From Rickettsiales bacterium (GTDB lineage: Bacteria > Pseudomonadota > Alphaproteobacteria > Rickettsiales > UBA998): a stretch of DNA of 64,000 nucleotides. The notes under the pieces were generated by a model, which saw nothing but the letters and a program-made list of their open reading frames with translations, was not told where the DNA came from and ran no database searches. The DNA is taken from NCBI GenBank assembly GCA_024304995.1, contig JAMWZD010000002.1:248001-312000 (forward strand). Direction: 5' to 3'. The translations under genes were made by a program, and so were the position numbers. Shown in pieces: positions 56,868-64,000 of this stretch (position 1 is the stretch's first letter; each line of letters begins with the position of its first letter).

Positions 56868-57308
56868 TTAAGCATCAAACTTAAACTTTGCCAGTTCCAC
56901 TGCTGCGCGGAGTTCAATATCTTCCAGCACATCAATCAAATCCGGGTCTGTGGCTTTGGCGCGCATCTCGCTCATGCGGCGTTCAATGTCATGCAGAAGA
57001 TAAGTCGGCACTTCTCCCATCAGCAACCCATTGCGGAGTTTTTCAAGCGCATCCAGCGTTAATTCAGCGCTGCGGATCTGTTGCTGGCGTTCGGTGAGTT
57101 CTGAAGGAATGCCCTGCACAGACAAAATCATATCCATAGAGCTGACCGCCACATCGGAAACGGCAGTGCTGCTGGAGGTGGCGTTGCTGCTTGCACCCAG
57201 CACATCCATAATCGAAGAAAACGCATCTGAACTGGCAGGGCTGCTTTTTTTCTTCTTTGCGGCGGGCTTGGCGGAGCTGATAGAGCCTGTGGAATTTACT
57301 TTTATCAT
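56868..57308 (-). CDS. fliX: Flagellar assembly regulator FliX
   Basis: FliX is an alphaproteobacterial regulator, best known in Caulobacter, that couples flagellar basal-body assembly to the sigma-54 activator FlbD. The 146-residue protein has a Ser/Ala/Lys-rich N-terminal third and the conserved core SELTERQQQIRSAELTLDALEKLRNGLL followed by VPTYLLHDIERRMSEMR, in two blocks. I start at ATG 57308; nine in-frame codons exist upstream. It is divergent from flgI, the same arrangement as in Caulobacter. FlbD is not in the window. Confidence 0.88.
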   Translation of the reverse strand: MIKVNSTGSISSAKPAAKKKKSSPASSDAFSSIMDVLGASSNATSSSTAVSDVAVSSMDMILSVQGIPSELTERQQQIRSAELTLDALEKLRNGLLMGEVPTYLLHDIERRMSEMRAKATDPDLIDVLEDIELRAAVELAKFKFDA

Positions 57309-57485
57309 ATTTTGGTGATTATACCATGACAGCAAAAGGTTTCGTAATCGTAAAAATTTTTATGCGATAGTTAGGCAAATTTTGCCTATGTTGCGAATAT
57401 ACCGTGCCGTGGCAGCTCACTAATATACTATATAACTGTACGTAATCACAATTTTGCATGAAACTTCAGACCTTCTATTGCTGTT

Positions 57486-57500
57486 TGGCACGAAACTCGC
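57486..57500 (+). promoter_or_regulatory. Sigma-54-type promoter element before flgI
   Basis: TGGCACGAAACTCGC matches the -24/-12 consensus (TGGCACG, 4 bases, TTGC) at all positions but one, with the invariant GG and GC dinucleotides exactly 10 bases apart. The predicted start of transcription falls at about 57511-57513, directly at the annotated flgI ATG. FliX-dependent sigma-54 control of flagellar genes is known in Caulobacter. Confidence 0.55.
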
Positions 57501-57512
57501 ATAGGTAAATGC

Positions 57513-58634
57513 ATGATAAAACAAATCTCGCATATGTTTCTGGTTGCTGCGTTTGTTGCAGTGGTGTTTAGCATGCCATCTCACGCGGCGCGTATCAAGG
57601 ATATTGTGGATGTCGAAGGCATTCGTGACAACATGCTGCTGGGCTACGGTCTGGTGGTTGGGTTGAATGGCACAGGTGACCGTCTGCAAAACAACGCTTT
57701 TACTGAGCAAAGCCTGATTGCCTTTCTGGAACGTCAGGGCGTGAACACACGTGGCACGGATTTGCGAAGCCGAAATGTGGCAGCCGTTACGATTACGGCA
57801 TCTTTGCCAGGGTTCTCCCGCGCGGGCAGCCGTCTGGATGTAACGGTGTCTGCTATGGGGGATGCGCGAAGTCTGCTCGGCGGAACATTGCTGGCAACGC
57901 CATTATATGGTGCAGATGGTGCAGTCTATGCTGTGGCGCAGGGCCCAATTGCGATTGGCGGTTTTAATGCGCAGGGGCAGACGGGAACCTCTATCACCAA
58001 AGGTGTGCCAACCAGCGGAACCATTTCCAATGGGGCGATCATCGAAAAAGAAATTGATTTTGACATTAATAATATGGGTGAAGTGCGTCTGGCACTCCGC
58101 AACCCAGATTTAGCCACCGCCAGCAATATAGCGCGCGCCATCAATGCCCGCGTGGGGCCAGGCACGGCGAGTGTGAATGACCCTGGTACGGTGAATTTGA
58201 ATGTGCCAGCCAGTTACGAAAATGAAGTGGCAGTGTTGTTAGCTGATATTGAGCAGATGGATGTGGGAACAGATCAGGCAGCACGTATTATCATTGATGA
58301 AGCCACAGGCACAATCGTGATGGGTGAAAATGTCCGCATTGATACGGTGGCAATTGCGCAAGGCAATCTGGTAGTGAAAATTGAAGAAGCGCCGCAAGTG
58401 TCCCAGCCTGGAGCATTTGCCCCAGAAAGTGCGCAAACAACGGTGGTGCCAAGAACAGACATCACGGTGGATGAAGAAAGCGGCAACCGCATGGCAGTGC
58501 TGGAAGAAGGCGCAACCTTACAGGAACTGGTTCAGGGGCTGAATGCGCTTGGCGTGGGACCGCGTGACCTGATTACGATTTTACAAAACATTAAGGCTGC
58601 TGGTGCTATGCAGGCTGAGATACAGACGCGATAG
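57513..58634 (+). CDS. flgI: Flagellar P-ring protein FlgI
   Basis: FlgI forms the periplasmic P-ring around the flagellar rod. The 373-residue protein has a signal peptide (MIKQISHMF... ending SHA near residue 25) and the family segments LLGYGLVVGLNGTGDRLQN, LEGRQGVNT-like FLERQGVNTRGTDLRSRNVAAV and the C-terminal LVQGLNALGVGPRDLITILQNIKAAGAMQAE in parts. I keep the ATG at 57513 because it gives a proper basic start to the signal peptide; an ATG seven codons on is possible (see the sigma-54 finding). flgJ follows after 7 bases. Confidence 0.96.
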   Translation: MIKQISHMFLVAAFVAVVFSMPSHAARIKDIVDVEGIRDNMLLGYGLVVGLNGTGDRLQNNAFTEQSLIAFLERQGVNTRGTDLRSRNVAAVTITASLPGFSRAGSRLDVTVSAMGDARSLLGGTLLATPLYGADGAVYAVAQGPIAIGGFNAQGQTGTSITKGVPTSGTISNGAIIEKEIDFDINNMGEVRLALRNPDLATASNIARAINARVGPGTASVNDPGTVNLNVPASYENEVAVLLADIEQMDVGTDQAARIIIDEATGTIVMGENVRIDTVAIAQGNLVVKIEEAPQVSQPGAFAPESAQTTVVPRTDITVDEESGNRMAVLEEGATLQELVQGLNALGVGPRDLITILQNIKAAGAMQAEIQTR

Positions 58635-58641
58635 GTACGAT

Positions 58642-59055
58642 ATGGATTCGATGGATGCAAATATGATAAGTCAGGGGGCAGAACAATCCCGCATAAGCGC
58701 GATGCAACGCTCCTCTCGCACATTGGCACATGCGGCTAAGCAGGGCGGTGCAGATAAAGACGCAAAAATTCGTGAAGCGGCGAATGAATTTGAAGCAGTG
58801 TTTATCTCTCAGATGTTGACACATATGTTTGATGGTGTGGGTGACGACAATGCATTTGGCGGTGGTCACGCAGAAGAAATCTATAAATCCATGCTGATTG
58901 ATGAATATGGCAAAATCATGGTGGATGCTGGCGGCATTGGCGTGGCAGACCATGTGGTGCGTCAGCTGGTAGGGCAGCAGGAACGGGCAACAACCAATCT
59001 AAAAATGGTGCAATCTGCATATGCAAAAGCACAGGAAACGCAGGAGAGCAAATAA
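58642..59055 (+). CDS. flgJ: FlgJ-like rod-binding protein (N-terminal domain only)
   Basis: This 137-residue protein matches the rod-binding domain of FlgJ (IREAANEFEAVFISQMLTHMFDG and YKSMLIDEYGKIMVDAGGIGVAD). It lacks the C-terminal muramidase domain, as usual in Alphaproteobacteria, where a separate enzyme clears peptidoglycan for the rod. I start at ATG 58642 after the flgI stop, preceded by AGG; the longer in-frame form would overlap flgI. Its stop overlaps the FlgN-like start by one base. Confidence 0.9.
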   Translation: MDSMDANMISQGAEQSRISAMQRSSRTLAHAAKQGGADKDAKIREAANEFEAVFISQMLTHMFDGVGDDNAFGGGHAEEIYKSMLIDEYGKIMVDAGGIGVADHVVRQLVGQQERATTNLKMVQSAYAKAQETQESK

Positions 59056-59591
59056 TGGATGATTTACGTGAAGAAATGACAGCCATTCATCATGATGACG
59101 AGTATTATGAGGAAGGCTATGACGAAGAACTGGATATGCAGGCGATTGCAGCAGAAGTGATTTCGCCCAGCACCGAGACGATTGATGTGGGCATTCTGAA
59201 ACTGCTTCTTTCACGCCTTGCGCAGATTCTGGCACAGGAAGCAGATATGCTGGACAGCATGGAGATTCAAAAGCTGGCAACAGTGCAGAAAGAAAAGAAA
59301 GCTCTGGTGGATGCGCTGGAAAAGCAAAAGAAACTGATTGCACGCCGTGGACAGTTTCTTGACGGTCTGGATGAAGATGAGGAAGAAGAATTGCGCGATC
59401 TTGTGGAAGTGTTTGAAGCCATTGCGCATGAAAACCACAAACGACTGCTGGTGGCAAAAGAGGTGAACGGACGTGTGGTGCAGGCGATTGCTGAACTTGC
59501 CAACGAACAGTCACAACAGCATTTTTACACCAAACTGGGTGAGCGAGCAGGGGATCCCTCCGTGTCTGTGTCACTGAATCGGTCAATATAA
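59055..59591 (+). CDS. FlgN-like flagellar chaperone
   Basis: This 178-residue protein has an acidic N-terminus (Asp/Glu/Tyr) and a long helical region rich in Leu/Lys/Glu (about residues 45-160), the layout of FlgN chaperones that hold the hook-associated proteins FlgK and FlgL before export. Position directly before flgK (9-base gap), and start coupled to flgJ, supports this. Sequence similarity to FlgN is weak by eye, so I leave the symbol out. Confidence 0.65.
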   Translation: MDDLREEMTAIHHDDEYYEEGYDEELDMQAIAAEVISPSTETIDVGILKLLLSRLAQILAQEADMLDSMEIQKLATVQKEKKALVDALEKQKKLIARRGQFLDGLDEDEEEELRDLVEVFEAIAHENHKRLLVAKEVNGRVVQAIAELANEQSQQHFYTKLGERAGDPSVSVSLNRSI

Positions 59592-59600
59592 GAGGATATT

Positions 59601-62336
59601 ATGAGTTTAGAACTCGCCATTAACAATGCATTATCAGGCTTAAACGTCAATCAGAAGGCGCTGAGTGTGGTCTCGCAGAATATTGCGAATGCCAATACGG
59701 AAGGCTATTCCAAAAAGACGATTGATCAGTCTGCGATACATATTCCAGGGCTGAAGCAAGCTGGCGCAGGCGTGCGCGTGGATGATATTGTACGCAAGAT
59801 TGATACTTATCTGCTCCGCACTATCCGTTCGCAAAGCTCTGTTTCTTCCAACACGGTGACGATGGATGATTATATGGAGCGCGTGCAGGTGCTTCTTGGT
59901 GAACCAGGGGATGTGAACACGCTGGATGAATATGTAGAAACGTTTTTCAATGGCGTGCAAAAGCTCGCAGAATCACCTGATAGCGTCTCTTTGCGTGAAG
60001 CGGCTGTGGATTCTGGGGAAATTCTGGCACGTGAAGTAGGGGATTTAGCGCGTGCGTTGGAAGATTTGCGCCTGCAGGCAGATGAGGATTATGCTGCAAG
60101 CATTCGTTCTCTCAACAGTCTGCTTGGTGAGCTCGACAGTGTCAATGTGGCTATTTCAAACGCTACAGCATTGGGCAGCCCTATCAGTTCGCTTCAGGAT
60201 GATCAGGATCTGGTCATTCAGAAGATTGCTCAGATTATTGATATTGATACGCTCAAGCAGGATGATAACGAGATTTATGTTTATACAACAGATGGCAAAG
60301 CCTTGCTGGATGATTTTGCCTATGAGATAGACTATAAACAGACATATTCCGTTGAAGCATTAGTGAATGAAGAGCCCATTCACGAAACACTGATTTACCG
60401 CTTAGACCATCAGGGCAACCGCACAAAAACACCACAGGTGCTGATCAGTGGTGGCGTGGGAGAAGAGATCACCAGTAGCGTGCGCAGCGGAAAACTCCGC
60501 GCTTTGCTTGATCTGCGTGATAAAAATATTCCAAACGTATTGCAGCAGCTGGATCAGTTAGCTTCTGTGGTGCGTGATACATTTAATGAAGTGCATAATG
60601 CAGGGTCAAGCTATCCAGGAACGAATCAGTTGCTTGGCACACGGGCAGTGGAAGCGCGTGACACCTTCAACTGGGAAGGCGGAGTGCGTATTGCTGTTCT
60701 GGATAGAAACGGAGAGCCGATTGATTCTCCTTATAATCATGAAGACCATACGGGCGTGCGCGCATTTGACCTTGATTTTTCAACATTGGATAGTGGGGAT
60801 GGCAAAGGCAAACCAAATGTGCAGACCATTTTAGATGAGATCAATAACTATTTCCATGCGCCAACCACGAAAGTGAGCGTGGGTAATATTGGCAATATTG
60901 AACTTGTATCTATTACGGATCAACTGCCAGCCACAAACCCGCCGCCACAGATGCAATTTGACTTTGAACTGGAAAACATCTCTGGTTTGGCTGCTGAATT
61001 TTTCGTCTCAGGAGTGACGGTTCTGGATGATACGGGCGCAGACATCTCTGCGGTTACCGACACGCTGGAAAAAAAGACAATTAACGCCGTAAACGGATTT
61101 ACAACCACAGCAGGTTCTTCAGAAGTGACGATTGCTTCCAGCAATCACGGTTTTCAGGAAGGAGAAGTAATCTTCATTCCTGAACCAGGGGTAGCAATTA
61201 ATGGCATTCCGAATAACAATTTCGGGCGTTATTTCACGGTGGGCAATGTTACGGCAGGCACATTCACCATTGGCACAGAACAGCCAGCCACGGCAACGGG
61301 CGGTGTGACTGGCGGTGGTTTGCAGGTCTTCTCTGCCTATGACACGATTGAAGCAGGCACTGACCGACGCACCAATGAAAATGGCACTTTCACTGCGGAT
61401 TTCAGTGGAAACACAGCTTCAGCTTATTACGATATTCAGGTGGAAGTTGGTGTAAATAATGATGATATTTTAGACGCTGGAGAAGTGGAAACGGCCATTG
61501 TGACCTTCCGCATCCCCAACTTTAAACAGGATCTGCGCAATGACCGTTTTGACCATAGCGCTGTTTCTGGTGACGCAGAACGCCATTTTGCCAACATCAC
61601 CAAACCGTATGCACGCGCCATTTTAGTGGATGAAAATGGCAATGAATTGCTTAAATCCAACGGTAAGTATGGGCATGGGGAAGGATTTATCAAGATCATA
61701 GCCGCGGAGAAGGATTATACGATTGCTATAGATGATCTGGATAGCAAACAGATAGGCGATCTGGACAAAAACGAAAAAGGCACAGAACGTGGCTTTTCCC
61801 ATTTCTTTGAACTGAACAATTTCTTCAAAAGCAACGAACCCACTGCCACAGGCGATACGCTGAAAAACAGTGCCTATAATATGGCTGTGGAAGACCGCTT
61901 TTTAAGAAATGCAAATTTAATAAGCATGGGAACATTGGAGCGCAGCAATCAATCCGCTGACCCGAATGACCCGCCAATATACACCTATGAACGGTTTGCG
62001 GGTAATAACAGCACTGCACAGAAACTGGCAAAGCTGAACATTGAGATTGTAGAATTTGACGAAGCAGGCGGGCTGGATTCTTCACGACAGACTTTTAATG
62101 GTTATATCGGCGAAGTATTAGGTTTTCTTGCCAATGCAGCTGCCACAGCAGAGCTTAAAGCACGAGACAATGAAATTCTGCTGAACGGATTTACAGAACG
62201 CATGGACGCAGCAAAAGGCGTGAATATTGATGAGGAACTCGCCAATACGGTGATTTATCAGAATGCCTATAATGCATCTGCACGGATTATCTCTGTGACG
62301 AATGAGATGTTTGATGCTCTGTTTGATGCAACATAA
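59601..62336 (+). CDS. flgK: Flagellar hook-associated protein FlgK (HAP1), long form
   Basis: FlgK joins hook and filament. The N-terminus MSLELAINNALSGLNVNQKA and SQNIANANTEGYSKK is the conserved rod/hook-type helix and signature; the C-terminus GVNIDEELANTVIYQNAYNASARI is the matching partner helix. At 911 residues the protein is much longer than most FlgK proteins (about 450-700). Part of the excess is a segment at about residues 497-575 with AGSSEVTIASSNHGFQEGEVIF...TAGTFTI (see findings). Ribosome binding site AGAGGATATT precedes the ATG. It is followed by flgL. Confidence 0.93.
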   Translation: MSLELAINNALSGLNVNQKALSVVSQNIANANTEGYSKKTIDQSAIHIPGLKQAGAGVRVDDIVRKIDTYLLRTIRSQSSVSSNTVTMDDYMERVQVLLGEPGDVNTLDEYVETFFNGVQKLAESPDSVSLREAAVDSGEILAREVGDLARALEDLRLQADEDYAASIRSLNSLLGELDSVNVAISNATALGSPISSLQDDQDLVIQKIAQIIDIDTLKQDDNEIYVYTTDGKALLDDFAYEIDYKQTYSVEALVNEEPIHETLIYRLDHQGNRTKTPQVLISGGVGEEITSSVRSGKLRALLDLRDKNIPNVLQQLDQLASVVRDTFNEVHNAGSSYPGTNQLLGTRAVEARDTFNWEGGVRIAVLDRNGEPIDSPYNHEDHTGVRAFDLDFSTLDSGDGKGKPNVQTILDEINNYFHAPTTKVSVGNIGNIELVSITDQLPATNPPPQMQFDFELENISGLAAEFFVSGVTVLDDTGADISAVTDTLEKKTINAVNGFTTTAGSSEVTIASSNHGFQEGEVIFIPEPGVAINGIPNNNFGRYFTVGNVTAGTFTIGTEQPATATGGVTGGGLQVFSAYDTIEAGTDRRTNENGTFTADFSGNTASAYYDIQVEVGVNNDDILDAGEVETAIVTFRIPNFKQDLRNDRFDHSAVSGDAERHFANITKPYARAILVDENGNELLKSNGKYGHGEGFIKIIAAEKDYTIAIDDLDSKQIGDLDKNEKGTERGFSHFFELNNFFKSNEPTATGDTLKNSAYNMAVEDRFLRNANLISMGTLERSNQSADPNDPPIYTYERFAGNNSTAQKLAKLNIEIVEFDEAGGLDSSRQTFNGYIGEVLGFLANAAATAELKARDNEILLNGFTERMDAAKGVNIDEELANTVIYQNAYNASARIISVTNEMFDALFDAT

Positions 62337-62394
62337 CACAGAAGTTAGGTTGTATTTTATGAAAAATTTAAGAATTGGAGGGTAAAGATAAGCT

Positions 62395-63306
62395 ATGACG
62401 GAAGTATCACAAATATCCACATATGCCTTGCATAACACCACACTGAAGAATTTCAACAAGTTGCAGGGTGATTTAAGTGTGCTGCAGGATCAGGTGTCCA
62501 GCGGTTTAAAAGGGCGGGACTTTGAAGCCTATAACGGACAGGTGGAACAGCTGGTCGGGCTGGAAAAGGAAGTAAAACGCCTGAAAGAATATATTGAAAA
62601 TAATGCGATTACGACCAGCCGTTTGCAGACGCAGGAAAACGCACTTTCACAACTGATAGATATATCAGACAGTGTGTATAATCTGATGGTAGGGGAAAAC
62701 CCTGGCACGCAGAACCCTGCGGTATTTACTACGCAGATGGATCAGTTACGTTATGCAATTGCAGCAGAGCTGAATGTGAATCAGGGCGGGCGCTATCTGT
62801 TTGGTGGCACGCGCACAGATCTGCCACCTGTGATTGACGAACCTGAAGTGCCACGACCATTTGTATCAGGCACGCCAGATGATGGTTATTATCAGGGAAG
62901 TAAAAAGAACGTGACTTCACGCGCTCAGGATAACGTAGAATTTGAGCATGATGCACGGGCAGACAACCCCGCCTTCCAAAAACTTTTTGCAGCAATGGCA
63001 TTGGCAGAAGAAGGCAGTCTGGAGCAGAATAAATCCAAAATGGATGCTGCAAAAGACATGGCAAAGCAAGCGACGGAAGAAATTATTGCGCTTCGTGCAT
63101 CTGTGTCCAATCGTCGGGTGGATGTAGACCGCATGACAGCAAAACATACACAGCAATCGCTTTATTTCACTGGAGTCATTGAGGATATTGCAAAAGTTGA
63201 TACCGTGGCGGCAGCATCGCGCATTGCGATTGATCAGGCCACGTTAACCGCGACGTTTCAGGTTTTTGCCCGTATTTCGTCGCTAAGATTATCGGATTTC
63301 CTATAA
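62395..63306 (+). CDS. flgL: Flagellar hook-associated protein FlgL (HAP3)
   Basis: FlgL sits between FlgK and the filament. The 303-residue protein begins with the flagellin-like N-terminal coil (LQGDLSVLQDQVSSGLKGRDF) and contains VNQGGRYLFGGTRTDLPPV, typical of FlgL. The C-terminal coil runs from about residue 225 to the end. A ribosome binding site GGAGGGTAA lies 8-16 bases before the ATG. Flagellin genes themselves are not in the window. Confidence 0.92.
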   Translation: MTEVSQISTYALHNTTLKNFNKLQGDLSVLQDQVSSGLKGRDFEAYNGQVEQLVGLEKEVKRLKEYIENNAITTSRLQTQENALSQLIDISDSVYNLMVGENPGTQNPAVFTTQMDQLRYAIAAELNVNQGGRYLFGGTRTDLPPVIDEPEVPRPFVSGTPDDGYYQGSKKNVTSRAQDNVEFEHDARADNPAFQKLFAAMALAEEGSLEQNKSKMDAAKDMAKQATEEIIALRASVSNRRVDVDRMTAKHTQQSLYFTGVIEDIAKVDTVAAASRIAIDQATLTATFQVFARISSLRLSDFL

Positions 63307-63420
63307 TTTCAGGGATGATGTTAACACACTAGTAAGGTAGTTCAGCTAGACTGCTTAAGGATGGAAAATATGTACGAGACACAGCAATATACAATGCCAG
63401 AGGCGAACAAGGAGGCAGTA

Positions 63421-63918
63421 ATGTCATCACAACAACTGGCAAAGAAAAGCGACGAAACACCAAAAACAGGTAGTGAAGTTATTAACACACGTTTTGGAAA
63501 AGTGACCATTAATCACGATAATCCGCTGATGATACCGAAGGGAATGCTGGGCATGAATGAGCGCAAACGCTATTGCATCACTGAATTTCCCGTATCGAAA
63601 TTTGCACGCTTTAAATTGCTGCAATCACTGGCAGATTATAACCTTTCATTCATCATGATGCCACTGCCAATTGAAAATGACATTATCGCCAAAGCAGACA
63701 TTGAAGCAGGCGCGCAGGATTTGGGCATTGATATGGATGATCTGGAATTAATGCTGGTAGTATCTGTCCATAGAGACATGAACAAGGTCGCGCTTTCTGT
63801 AAACGCACGCGCACCACTCTTTATGGATAAATCCGCAGGCACGGCTGAGCAACTCGTGTTACGCAACAGCGCCTATCAGGTGCGTCATATGCTGGACAGC
63901 AAACAGTTAATGCAGTAG
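63421..63918 (+). CDS. fliW: Flagellar assembly factor FliW
   Basis: FliW binds flagellin and antagonises the translation repressor CsrA, tuning flagellin synthesis. The protein shows family segments INTRFGKVTINHDNPLMIPKG, FARFKLLQSLADYNLSFIMMP and ARAPLFMDKSAGTAEQLVL. I start at ATG 63421 because AAGGAGG lies 5 bases before it; an in-frame ATG at 63361 has no such site. That gives 165 residues. It ends the flagellar run, followed by a terminator. A csrA gene is not visible in the window. Confidence 0.9.
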   Translation: MSSQQLAKKSDETPKTGSEVINTRFGKVTINHDNPLMIPKGMLGMNERKRYCITEFPVSKFARFKLLQSLADYNLSFIMMPLPIENDIIAKADIEAGAQDLGIDMDDLELMLVVSVHRDMNKVALSVNARAPLFMDKSAGTAEQLVLRNSAYQVRHMLDSKQLMQ

Positions 63919-63951
63919 TTGAACATAAATTTACATTTCAAATTCCAAGAA

Positions 63952-63983
63952 AAAGACCTGTTCACTATGTGATACAGGTCTTT
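63952..63983 (+). terminator. Terminator of the flagellar operon
   Basis: The arms AAAGACCTGT and ACAGGTCTTT (10 bp) surround a loop in which CAC/GTG can also pair, giving one long hairpin. It lies 33 bases after the fliW stop codon. Confidence 0.8.
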
Positions 63984-64000
63984 AAATTAGCTGTTAGTCG

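Noticed and set aside
57336-57470. Second sigma-54 site for fliX on the minus strand (CGGCACGGTATATTCGC)
   Set aside because: The GG and GC dinucleotides are 12 rather than 10 bases apart, which such promoters do not tolerate.

Overview
The window is chromosomal DNA of an alphaproteobacterium with a GC content that looks to be in the mid-40s per cent (judged by eye). The lineage is inferred from several features: the flagellar regulator gene fliX, a gene-transfer-agent (GTA) g15 homologue, a DUF6111 gene overlapping the CCA-adding enzyme gene, and a cta/cox operon with a CtaG-type copper chaperone and a CoxF-like micro-protein. An NDUFAF7-family methyltransferase next to pgeF and a PrtD/HlyD/RTX secretion locus fit the same picture. 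I cannot name a genus. Moderate GC with flagella, aerobic respiration and amino-acid biosynthesis suggests a free-living or loosely associated organism rather than a reduced endosymbiont.

Layout. 1-5.4 kb: a gene tail, an isolated cobS-like ATPase, then pstC-pstA-pstB without pstS or phoU in the window, and a host-attachment-family protein. 5.4-10.7 kb (minus strand): pgeF, an NDUFAF7-type methyltransferase, htpX and pheT. 10.7-12.2 kb (minus): a polymorphic-toxin C-terminal gene interrupted by one in-frame TAA, followed by three tandem CPCC-like small genes, the middle one a recombinant of its neighbours. 12.2-17.9 kb (minus): mreB, two small membrane proteins, leuA, a lipoprotein gene and ilvC. 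17.9-24.1 kb (minus): a type I secretion locus (HlyD-like adaptor, PrtD-like ABC exporter) and its probable 929-residue RTX substrate, with its own promoter and terminator. 24.3-28.1 kb: a polysaccharide-type ABC permease, an EamA transporter, a small polytopic protein, then DUF6111 and cca on the plus strand.

28.1-38.0 kb (minus): arginine succinyltransferase pathway genes astD and astA with an M20 hydrolase, then a cytochrome aa3 oxidase operon (coxB, coxA, ctaB, two small proteins, ctaG, coxC, DUF983, surf1). 38.2-40.7 kb (plus): tldD, a GNAT acetyltransferase and nfu. 41.4-49.3 kb: an orphan GTA/phage-tail g15 gene converging on a three-gene type IV secretion remnant or module (virB6-virB2-virB4). 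49.4-54.9 kb: small membrane proteins, a LuxR-type regulator beside a perfect dyad, a sodium:alanine symporter-ccmC-fdxA string, a secreted trypsin-like protease and an AT-rich orphan. 54.9-56.8 kb: an ABC-F ATPase. 56.9-64 kb: a flagellar cluster with fliX diverging from flgI-flgJ-flgN-flgK-flgL-fliW, ending in a strong terminator.

Most of the window is ordinary core metabolism. The most unusual stretch is 10.7-12.2 kb: a toxin-like gene apparently disabled by a single nonsense codon beside putative immunity genes that have just undergone a sequence-perfect 260-bp tandem duplication creating a chimeric gene. Other points of interest are an 80-bp palindromic interspersed element (two full copies and a half copy), the orphan GTA g15, the minimal virB set, the higher-order repeat in the RTX protein, a phage-tail-like insertion in FlgK, and a sigma-54-type site positioned at the flgI start codon. 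No intergenic gap exceeds 300 bases, and I saw no tRNA, rRNA or CRISPR array.
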